Assembly: GCF_030269925.1 (NCBI RefSeq)
Contig: NC_085135.1
Coordinates: 10,106,753-10,170,752 of the forward strand
Length of the DNA: 64,000 bases
Source of the DNA: Bombyx mori
Taxonomy: Eukaryota > Arthropoda > Insecta > Lepidoptera > Bombycidae
Direction: 5' to 3'
Made by a program: the position numbers and the translations under genes
Shown here: piece by piece, positions 30,355 to 38,762 of the stretch
How positions within the stretch are numbered: position 1 is the stretch's first letter
How the letters are laid out: each line of letters begins with the position of its first letter
The notes under the pieces: generated by a model
What the model was told of the DNA's origin: nothing
Database searches by the model: none
The model's input: the letters and a program-made list of their open reading frames with translations, nothing else

Positions 30355-31232
30355 TTTGACCTACCTCTCATGTTGAAAATATTGCTAGATGATGAAGGTT
30401 GAGCCAACTCCTCGTCTTCCGCTGCTCGCACCGCGTCTTTTAGGTCCAAATAGTTGCGTGCTGAAATAATAGTACTTAATCGCCTATTTCTTAACCCATC
30501 AGAAAATCTTTTGATTGCAAGTTTTTCATTTATAGGTCTTAGTATTTCACATGCTTTTTCGTTACCGTCAGCTTGTGCGATAGTCAGGCCTATGAATAAT
30601 TCTGATAATTTATTTCCATATTCGCTGATAGACATATTATTTTGACTTAAGTTATTTATTTGAGAAAGCATTGAATTTGCAGATTTTTTTGTAAGCAAAT
30701 AAGATTTCATGTCTTTTACGAGCCTATCTATATCATTATATTCACTTTTTAATTTTAACTTAGCACATTTAGTAAGTCTGGTTTTTAACACGAAAGATAT
30801 TAGTAACTTTACTTGATCTTTATTTTTTAAGCAATCACTATATAATTCCGTAGTGTCAATAATTTTTTCTGTTGTTTCTTCAGAACCATCCATTATAGGA
30901 ATTAATGATGTTGCCGTTCTTATCTCAAAGGTTTCCATTTTGTCAAAATTATTATATTTTAAGTTAGGTTCAGTACTATAAGTAAGAATTTTTGAGTAAG
31001 CTAATTCAATTTTTTCCTTTAATACTTCAAGTATAAGTTCATCTAATTCTAACGAAATTTTATGCTCGGAAATAGTACTTACAATATTTTTATAAGAAGA
31101 ATATAGCTTTTTAGCCTTTAATATTTTTTCATCTACAACATTTTTATATTGTTTTCTCTTAGAGCTCAATTTTCTTAAATAAATTTGTATGTTAGTTAAC
31201 CCACATAGGATTTGTTCTACATTTTCTTCCAT
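30355..31232 (-). pseudogene. G2 gag, N-terminal and central part
   Basis: About 290 codons from the ATG at 31232 to the Helitron edge at 30355. Residues 1-95 are helical and Lys/Glu-rich. From about 107 comes the conserved capsid-like part (TATSLIPIMDGSEE, ISFVLKTRLTKCAKLKLKSEY, LTIAQADGNEK, AIKRFSDGLRNRRLSTIISARNY), shared with the G1 gag at 35246-35800. It forms the particle and packages element RNA. It is uninterrupted apart from the Helitron. Confidence 0.9.
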
Positions 31233-31418
31233 AAATTTTAATTGAGATTAAAATATACGCACTAATTATAAACTAAACTTAAAGCTCATTAAAAAAAACC
31301 GTGACGGAACCTTGTTCTGGAATCGTAGTAAGTAGCACACAAAACACAACCATAGCACTTTTAGCTTTATAGCTCACAGAAAAAAAAAAGATAATAAAAA
31401 ATAATAATAATAAAAGCA

Positions 31419-31688
31419 CTACACATCCTCAACTCCTTCTCCTTCGCCATGGATCCTTTTGGACCGCCGCATACGCATTCTTCTTATAAACTCAGTATTG
31501 ATTCTTTTATCTATCCATTTCTTCTGTTTGTCCAGTACTTTTTTCATAAGTACAGCGAAAATCATAAGTATTATTCTTCCCAAGGCCGACAGCAATATGA
31601 TGTTGTTCCTCTCGATATGAGACTCTATCATAGTATTTTCTCCAACAATCACCTCCTTTATCTCTTGCTTATTGTTTTCGTTGCCCAT
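31419..31688 (-). CDS. G2 leader ORF: small MGN membrane-protein candidate
   Basis: 89 codons between the primer binding site and gag, upstream of gag in sense. It starts MGNENNKQE (a Gly-2 N-myristoylation-like start); a Met 14 codons earlier in frame is also possible. Residues about 38-60 (NNIILLSALGRIILMIFAVL) form one hydrophobic helix, followed by a strongly basic stretch (RRMRMRRSKR) and an acidic end. Predicted small lipid- and membrane-anchored protein with a basic tail. I do not recognise a named family. It is intact although gag and pol around it are broken. Confidence 0.6.
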   Translation of the reverse strand: MGNENNKQEIKEVIVGENTMIESHIERNNIILLSALGRIILMIFAVLMKKVLDKQKKWIDKRINTEFIRRMRMRRSKRIHGEGEGVEDV

Positions 31689-31906
31689 TGTATATAATTT
31701 TAATATAAAATTTCTGTTGATCGTCTTCAAACGACGTTGTCGGTGCAGTGGTTGGCGTCATTCTCTTTTGTTTTTATAACTTTTATAATTCAAAAATATT
31801 AACTTCGTGCACTGAAGCACACAGGAATTCGCTGATCTCGCGTATTTGTCCGTCGCGCCGTCGCCCGGTACCTGGCGCGAAACCCGATACCTAGGTGATT
31901 GCGCAA
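31689..31906 (-). other. G2 leader
   Basis: Non-coding leader between the primer binding site and the small leader ORF. Nothing else recognised. Confidence 0.5.
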
Positions 31907-31919
31907 GGCAGGGTCGCCA
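31907..31919 (-). promoter_or_regulatory. G2 primer binding site
   Basis: In sense TGGCGACCCTGCC directly after the 5' LTR; matches the first nine bases of the G1 site. Confidence 0.75.
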
Positions 31920-32002
31920 TGAGGTGTGGGGCCTAGATGTTGTTGATTAAAACACGTATTGTCTGTGGGACAACTTTAATTATACTGAACTCACACACTA
32001 CA
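31920..32002 (-). repeat. G2 5' LTR
   Basis: 83 bp; in sense TGTAGTGTGTGAG...CACACCTCA. Pairs with 10810-10889. Followed on the plus strand by CCGC, the 4-bp target duplication. Confidence 0.85.
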
Positions 32003-32160
32003 CCGCCCCGGGAAGCTGTCCCGCCAACCGGTGTAAAATCCTGTCGTGCGGTCGCCGTGCCGGAGTCGGAGACCGGAGTGGATCCCGGCGATCGTACGCA
32101 GGGTGGACTGGGGGCCCTTCCATGCCCTGCGTCAGTCTCTCACGCAACCCGTGGTTGAAC
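32003..32160 (-). other. R1-clade LINE 5' UTR, distal part
   Basis: GC-rich sequence that continues the leader at 10809 across the G2 insertion. The far end is not defined: no clear target duplication was found between here and 3577-3636, so the R1/LINE-B boundary near 32160 is approximate. Confidence 0.55.
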
Positions 32161-32256
32161 ATACACTGTGTTCCGCGCTTTATTCAGGTATTGCCTTGAT
32201 TTCGCCCCGAACGTCCTACCTCTCCTAATCCCACTCTCCCAACAAAATTAAAATTA

Positions 32257-33012
32257 TGACAGTACGAAAAAGAAATAGGATTTTATCGGCGACTCCCCAT
32301 TCCACATTCAACGTGGATTTCAGTAATGCTAGGGGCCTACATAGTAACCTTGACGCCGTACACCACCACCTTGAGACGGCGCACCTGCCCTACTTTTTCT
32401 AACGGAGACGCAGATATCTGCTCCGGATGATACCTCATACCTTGAATACCCCGGCTACGTATTGGAGCACAACTTCCTGCGTAAAGCCGGGGTTTCGAAC
32501 AACGGGACCTGTCCCTCTTGTGGCTGCGCGTAGATCACGGGGGTTGTACCCGAATCTACGCGTGCCTGTACAGGTCCCACAGCAGTGATGCAGGTTCAAC
32601 TCTGATAGAGCATGTGCAAGAGGGGACTAACCGCGTGCTTGAGCAGTACCCTTCTGCGGAGGTGGTGGTTCTTGGAGACTTTAACGCTCACCACCAAGAG
32701 TGGTTCTGGTCCAGAACCACTGACCTCCTGGGTCGGGCTGCCTACGATTTCGCCTTGTCCTACGGCCTCACTCAGCTGGTGACACAGCCCATCCGTGTCC
32801 CAGATATTGAGGGGCACGAGCCCTCTCTGTCGGACCTTCTGCTGACCACCGATCCGGCCGGATACAGTGTGGTAGTCGACGCTCCACTTGGATCGTCTGA
32901 TCACTGCCTTATCCGAGCTGAGATACCAATCTCTCGTCCTGGTCGTCGAACGACGACCGGGTATCGAAGAGTTTGGCGGTATATGTCAGCAGATTGGGAT
33001 GGATTGCGTTAA
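32257..33012 (+). pseudogene. LINE-B APE endonuclease
   Basis: 32305-32390 reads FNVDFSNARGLHSNLDAVHHHLETA (endonuclease N-terminus), followed by a frameshift near 32390 and a probable internal deletion near 32490 just before DLSLLWLRVDHGG. From 32518 the frame is open for 164 codons with VVVLGDFNAHHQEW (catalytic DFN) near residue 60 and APLGSSDHCLI (catalytic SDH) near 120. It ends at a stop at 33010, the point of another small rearrangement. Confidence 0.8.
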
Positions 33013-33072
33013 TTTTACGCATCCTACCCATGGGGGCGGCTCTGCTTTTCCTCTGGTGATCCTGACGTCTGT

Positions 33073-35097
33073 GTGGACCGACTTAAAAACGTGGTGCTTC
33101 GGGGGATGGAATTGTTCATTTCTTCTTCCAAGGTGCCCCTCGGGGGTCGCAGTGGACCCTGGTACAACAATGCCAGTCGGGACGCTGCACGCCTCAAGCG
33201 GTCCGCATACGTGGCATGGAATGATGCCAGGAGACGTCGGGATCCTAATAGCTCAGAGGAAAGGCGGAAATTTAACGCCGCTTCTAGGTCCTATAAGAGG
33301 GCTATTGCCAAGGCGAAGTCAGAGCACGTTGCCAGAATTGGCGAGCGACTGAAGAGCTATCCCGCCGGGAGCCGTGCTTTCTGGTCGCTCGCTAAGGCTG
33401 CAGAAGGTAACTTCTGCAGGTCTAGTCTCCCACCACTACGCAAGTCCGATGACAGTCTGGCCCATAGTGCGAAAGAGAAGGCTGACCTTCTGGTCAAACT
33501 CTTCGCCTCGAACTCGACCGTAGACGACGGGGGTGCCCCGCCACCGAACATCCCCCGGTGTAATAGCTCCCTGCCTGAGATCTGCTTCACGCAGTGTGCA
33601 GTCAGGCGGGAGCTCCGACTCCTGGACGTCCATAAGTCGAGTGGGCCAGACGGCATCCCTGCAGTGGTTCTGAAAACGTGCGCCCCGGAGCTGACGCCTG
33701 CGCTAACGCGTTTGTATCGCCTCTCTTATTGCACTAACAGGGCTCCGTCTTCATGGAAGACTGCCCACGTCCACCCTATCCCCAAGAAGGGTGACCGGTC
33801 GGACCCATCGAGTTATAGGCCTATCGCGATAACTTCCTTGCTTTCCAAGGTGATGGAGCGAATAATAAATATACAACTCCTGAAGTATCTGGAGGATCGC
33901 CAGCTGATCAGTGACCGACAGTACGGTTTCCGTCACGGTCGCTCAGCTGGCGATCTTCTTGTATACCTTACTCACAGGTGGGCTGAAGCCTTGGAGAGCA
34001 AGGGCGAGGCTCTTGCTGTGAGCCTTGATATCACGAAGGCCTTCGACAGGGTCTGGCATAGGGCACTTCTATCGAAGTTACCATCTTACGGAATCCCCGA
34101 GGGTCTCTGCAAGTGGATCGCTAGCTTCTTGGATGGGCGGAGCATCACGGTCGTTGTAGACGGTGACTGCTCTGATACCATAACCATTAACGCTGGCGTT
34201 CCACAAGGTTCGGTGCTCTCTCCCACGCTTTTCATCCTGTACATCAATGACATGCTGTCTATTGATGGCATGCATTGCTATGCGGATGACAACACGGGGG
34301 ATGCGCGATATATCGGCCATCAAAGTCTCTCTCGGAGCATGGTGCAAGAGAGATGATCAAAACTTGTGTCTGAAGTGGAGAACTCTCTGGGGCGAGTCTC
34401 CGAATGGGGTGAATTGAACTTGGTTCAATTCAACCCGATAAAGACACAAGTTTACGCGTTCACTGCGAAGAAGGACCCCTTTGTCATGGCACCGCAATTC
34501 CAAGGAGTATCCCCGCAACCTTCCGAGAGTATCGGGATACTTGGGGTCGACATTTCGAGCGATGTCCAATTTCGGAGTCATTTGGAAGGCAAAGCCAAGT
34601 TGGCGTCCAAAATGCTGGGAGTCCTCAACAGAGCCAAGCGGTACTTCACACCTGGACAAAGACTTTTGCTCTATAAAGCACAAGTCCGGCCTCGCGTGGA
34701 GTACTGCTCCCATCTCTGGGCCGGGGCTCCCAAATACCAGCTTCTTCCATTTGACTCCATACAGAAGAGAGCCGTTCGGATTGTCGATAATCCCATTCTC
34801 ACGGATCGTTTGGAACCTCTGGGTCTGCGGAGGGACTTCGGTTAGAGGGAAGTCGGTATTTTGTACCGCATGTTCCATGGGGAGTGCTCTGAGGAATTGT
34901 TCGAGATGATACCAACGTCTCGTTTTTACCATCGCACCGCCCGTCATCGGAGTAGAGCTCATCCATACTACCTGGAGCCACTGCGGTCATCCACAGTGCG
35001 TTTCCAGAGATCTTTTTTGCCACGTACCATCCGGTTATGGAATGAGCTCCCCTCCACGGTGTTTCCCGAGCGCTATGACATGTCCTTCTTCAAATGA
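33073..35097 (+). pseudogene. LINE-B reverse transcriptase
   Basis: 427 codons open from 33073: a basic linker, KSSGPDGIPAVVLK near residue 190, SYRPIAITSLLSKVMER near 250, QYGFRHGRSAGDLL near 288, the first Asp (LDITKAFDRVW) near 317, GVPQGSVLSPTLFILY near 376 and CYADD near 402, with a TGA at 34354. The same frame resumes at 34366 with the thumb and C-terminal part, a TAG at 34843, and a shift to the frame of 34861-35097 (MFHGECSEELFEM, FLPRTIRLWNELPSTVFPE). Three or more lesions make it inactive. Confidence 0.85.
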
Positions 35098-35245
35098 GGC
35101 TTGTGGAGAGTATTAAGCGGTAGGCAGCGGCTTGGCTCTGCCCTTGGCATTGCTGAAGTCCATGGGCGACGGTAACCATTCACCATCAGGTGGGCGGTAT
35201 GCTCGTCTGCCTACAAAGGCAATAAAAATAAAAAAAACAAAAATA

Positions 35246-36066
35246 AAAACTGCAATTTCCCTGTTGCCGGTAATGAATGGCCAGGAGCAGGTGACAAATC
35301 AACTTATCGATGGTATTCTTCTTTATAGTTCGCTCATCAATGATGACAGTAAAAGTAAATTAATAGATTTCGTATTAAAAACACGTCTCTCACCTAGTGC
35401 AAAACTGCGCCTTAAAGCTAAGTATACTGACATCGAAAGTTTGGTAGGAGATTTCGCGTTTATTTGTTACCGAAAAAATCGGCTGTAGCATTACAAACCC
35501 AACTATTTAGAGTTACTCAAGGTCGTAGGACTATAGAAAAATTTGGTTCTGAGATTGAGGAGTTGTTCGTAAATCTCACGATTGCTCAGGCTAACGAGAA
35601 GCGCGATACATATGAGGTATTGCGTCCTCTCAATGAGAATACTGCAATTAAAAGGTTTAGCGATGGTTTGGCCGACAGACGGCTCAGCACCATCATTGCC
35701 TCGCGATAATTTGCGTCCTTATCTGAAGCTATTACAGCTGCTGTAGACGAGCAATCTATGTCTTTCCACCCACAAGAGCAGGCTATGCAATTTAGAGCTA
35801 ACCAAAATGTTAAACGCGGAAACTACAGAGGTTTCCGAGGCCGAGGAGATAGCCATTTTTATAACAATAAGACAAATTATAATCGTAACTATAATTGTTA
35901 TGAAAATGGTACAGGTCAAAGAACTTCACATATCGTAAATCGAGGTAAACACTCAGGCGATCAACGCCAGCGTCAGCATTTTCGCGGACGGCCGAGAATA
36001 ATCAGCGTGTACAGCATAATACGCAAGAGTCCAATGTCCAAGACAACTTGCGCAACCATGACGCAA
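35246..36066 (+). pseudogene. G1 gag, central and C-terminal part
   Basis: It resumes at TAISLLPVMNGQEQ, matching G2 TATSLIPIMDGSEE, then IDFVLKTRLSPSAKLRLKAKY, LTIAQANEKRD, AIKRFSDGLADRRLSTI. One frameshift near 35465 and one TAA at 35707 interrupt it. The end is RG- and Asn-rich (KRGNYRGFRGRGDSHFYNN), as in G2. An apparently continuous frame from 35132 is a chance fusion with the LINE-B tail. It is cut at 36067 by a SINE. Confidence 0.85.
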
Positions 36067-36318
36067 TTTTTTTATTTTTTTTATTGCTTAGATGGGTGGA
36101 CGAGCTCACAGCCCACCTGGTGTTAAGTGGTTACTGGAGCCCATAGACATCCACAACGTAAATGCGCCACCCACCTTGAGATACAAGTTCTAAGGTCTCA
36201 AGTATAGTTACAACGGCTGCCCCACCCTTCAAACCGAAACGCATTACTGCTTCACGGCAGAAATAGGCAGGGTGGTGGTACCCACCCGCGCGGACTCACA
36301 AGAGGTCCTACCACCAGT
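36067..36318 (-). mobile_element. Bm1-type SINE, 3' part only
   Basis: Poly(T)-rich start, SINE 3' body, ending CCACCAGT. Inserted at the G1 gag/protease junction. Confidence 0.85.
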
Positions 36319-36690
36319 AATGAACGAGTTAGAGTTTTTCGCACCTAAACAGTGCACTCATTCTATTTTTAGTTATAGTAATTTTTGTGTAATTAAGTGT
36401 CAACTTAAAAATAGTAATATCGATCTTAATTTATTAATCGATAGTGGAGCTAGTTTAGTAGAATTTATTGAATTTAGTACAACAGGATAAGATAGTTATA
36501 GAAGAAATTAGTGGTAATTTAGAGTCTATGGGATATATTTATTTAAATATTATAATTAATCATATGAATTTTGCACAACGCAGCTGCAGATGCATTGAGC
36601 CGGATACCTATTACATCCAACAGTTTAAAGGAAATGCAACAGCATGTAGTATCGGTCATGACAAGAGCACAGGCTCGTAGGTTACGTATT
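36319..36690 (+). pseudogene. G1 protease, with RT/RNase H deleted
   Basis: ATG-ELEFF then NIDLNLLIDSGASLVEF, the D-S-G-A protease active site; a frameshift near 36470 continues as LVQQDKIVIEEISGNL. At about 36577 the sequence jumps to AADALSRIPITSNSLKEMQ, the end of RNase H. So RT and most of RNase H are gone by internal deletion. Confidence 0.8.
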
Positions 36691-37276
36691 GACTGTGACG
36701 AGTGGCCACGCGGGGGTAAACAGAATGTTAAATAATATTAGGAAGTATTATTATTGGCCAGGAATGACCAATGAAGTATCAGAATACGTAAAGAAATGTA
36801 AAAGTTGTCAGATTCATAAGCATTCTAATGGGCATACAAAGGAGACAATGATTATCACATCCAAGGCATCCACTGCTTTTGAGAGAGTTAGTTTAGATTT
36901 AATGGGGTCATTAGATGTAGATAATTTTAATTATAAGTATATTCTGACGTTACAATGTGATCTGACTAAATATGTTGAAGCTTATCCTTTAGAAAATAAG
37001 GATACAGTTTCAGTAGCGCGATCATTTGTAAATAATTTTATTCTGAGATATGGTATCCCTACAGAAGTAATAACAGACCAGGGAACAGAGTTTATGTCAT
37101 CAGTATTTACTGAAATTTGCAATTTATTGCATATAAAAAAAACTGCATTCAACAGCTTATCATCATGAGACTCTTGGAGGTTTGGAAAACACTCATAAGG
37201 TTCTAGGAGCTTATCTTAGGATTCAGTGTGATAATAATAAAACAGATTGGAGCAATTGGCTTCCATTCTGGTGGTT
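36691..37276 (+). pseudogene. G1 integrase
   Basis: 159 codons open: HAGVNRMLNNIRKYYYWPGM and CKSCQIHKH (HHCC zinc module), FERVSLDLMGSL (first Asp), YGIPTEVITDQGTEF (second Asp). A frameshift in an A-run near 37138 precedes the Glu region; the next frame continues NTHKVLGAYLRIQCDNNKTDW up to the SINE at 37278. Close relative of the G2 integrase at 25456-25941. The C-terminal GPY/F part and 3' LTR are not found. Confidence 0.85.
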
Positions 37277-37277
37277 C

Positions 37278-37554
37278 CAAAACGCATTACTGCTTCACGG
37301 CGGAAATAGGCGGGGTGGTGGTACCTACCCGTGCGGACTCACAAGAGATCCTACCACCAGTGATTACGCAAATTACAATTTTGCGGGTTTGGTTTTTATT
37401 ACACGATGTTATTCCTTCACCGTGGAAGTCAATCGTGAACATTTGTTGAGTACGTATTTCATTAGAAAAATTGGTACCCGCCTGCGGGATTCGAACACCG
37501 GTGCATCGCTACATACGAATGCACCGGACGTCTTATCCTTTAGGCCACGACGAC
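37278..37554 (-). mobile_element. Bm1-type SINE with head, 3' end missing
   Basis: In sense it starts near 37554 with the tRNA-like head (CGTGGCCTAAAGGATAAG A box; GGTGTTCGAATCCC B box) and runs to CATTACTGCTTCACGG... at 37278, where it joins G1 integrase. The 3' third and poly(A) are absent, so this junction is a deletion rather than a retroinsertion end. Confidence 0.85.
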
Positions 37555-37599
37555 AATAAATATGGAAATATGAAAATCTCTCTAAAGATTTCATTTTTG

Positions 37600-37784
37600 T
37601 TCCGTTTGGGGTGGAAACTTTGGGCCCCTGGGGCCCATCTGCTAAAAGCTTTTTTAAGGACGTTAAAAAAGACGGTGCGTATTTTGCACAAAGAATTAGC
37701 ATTGCTATCCAGCGTGGAAATGCTGCCAGCCTTCTGGGAACGCTGCCAACCGGCGGTGAGCTAACGCAGATTTTCTATTTATAA
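37600..37784 (+). pseudogene. C-terminal tail of an unidentified LINE polyprotein
   Basis: A plus-strand frame reading GVETLGPWGPSAKSFFKDV..., then YFAQRISIAIQRGNAASLLGTLP and a stop at 37783. This resembles the C-terminal end of certain non-LTR ORF proteins, recalled from memory; the exact clade is not assignable. Confidence 0.5.
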
Positions 37785-38247
37785 GTAGCTTTACCTAAAT
37801 AATTATTATTTTAAGTAACTTTGTTTTTCCAGCAAAAAATAATACTTAACAAAAAGATATGAAATCCGAACAAAAACAGTTTCACTGTAAAAAATTGCGC
37901 CAAGTCCACGTTTATAAGTCATCTCAATGACATTTGCACTTTACAAAAAAAATAAGACTTCAATAACTTTCACTCTCTACAAAAAGATGTGAAATACAAA
38001 AAAATACCAAGAAACCGTCATAATGTCGAAAAAATTAAAAAAAAAAATTTTTTTAATTTAAAAATTAAAAAAATAATTATCGTACTTGGCGCGCGTCATT
38101 GAGTACCCCAAAATTTTTCGGAAGAATTTCAACCTGAAAAAAACCCATTTTGCTTTAATATACAGTGAAAGCTGTAAAAAGTTACCCAGGTTGTCTTCTT
38201 CGCTCTTGTTAGCGTTTTATGAGAAATTGAGACAGAACTATATATAT
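37785..38247. other. AT-rich non-coding DNA
   Basis: Short A/T runs and a repeated AAAAAGAT-TGAAAT word; nothing recognisable. Confidence 0.5.
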
Positions 38248-38762
38248 GTCGGCACACGTAAGGGATGGCTGAGCGGTAGGTTCCGTCATCGCTCGTATTC
38301 GATTGAACTCAGTTTAGTAAATAAAACTTTTCAATAATAATTATTGAAACTCAACACACACAACTTTCACAATGACAGGGTAAACCGACAGTTTCGTTGC
38401 ATATACCGACAGACCGACAGACCGACTGACCGACTGACTGACTGACAGAGACTCACTGACTGAGACGGACGGAATTACTGTCTGACACGGAATGCCACGA
38501 CTCTGTCCACGTACCGCCATTTTATACTGTGGCGTTACGGAGTCTACCCTTCATTTTGTGATATTTATCAAAACAACTTTTTATCATTTAAAATAATAAT
38601 CAAAACCACCGTCTTAATATTACTAAAAGTCGTTATCCACGACAACTAAAAGTCGTTATCCACGACACGGCCATTCTGACACGTCACACGTCCCTGTGTG
38701 ACGCTCCTGCAAGGAAAACAACCTTCTGCAATATCTAACAGGTTTCGTCTCGGCCACTCCTG
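38248..38762 (-). repeat. G3 Gypsy LTR (probable 3' LTR)
   Basis: Plus reading TGTCGGCACACG...ATATCTAACA, 515 bp. The first about 185 bp match 43525-43702. It contains a GACTGACC/GACAGACC microrepeat (38400-38450) and a tandem AAAGTCGTTATCCACGACA (about 38626-38668). Sense is taken as minus from the pol and gag remnants nearby. Confidence 0.6.

Larger units (their letters stand above)
10806..32006 (-). mobile_element. G2, Ty3/Gypsy LTR retrotransposon (mag-like short LTRs), heavily nested
   Basis: A minus-strand Gypsy element bounded by LTRs at 10810-10889 and 31920-32002 and a 4-bp target duplication CCGC (10806-10809, 32003-32006). Parts in sense order are LTR, PBS, a small leader ORF, gag (split by a Helitron), protease, RT/RNase H, integrase (split by BEL and LINE-B) and 3' LTR. 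LTRs of about 80 bp recall the Bombyx mag element. It is inserted in the 5' UTR of the R1-clade LINE. Own sequence is about 7 kb; the rest is later insertions. Confidence 0.85.
32161..35240 (+). mobile_element. LINE-B, long Jockey/CR1-type LINE copy
   Basis: 5' UTR, endonuclease, RT and the characteristic 3' end (GGTAGGCAGCGGCTTGG...CTACAAAGGCAATAAAAATAAA). Its tail abuts the resumed G1 gag at about 35246. Shorter copies of the same family lie at 10890, 14339 and 23503. May correspond to a Bombyx family such as BMC1; that name is from memory and unverified. Confidence 0.8.

Noticed and set aside
35132..35488. Apparent start of a protein in LINE-B 3' UTR fused to gag
   Set aside because: The first 36 codons are LINE-B 3' UTR; the gag part begins only at about 35246.
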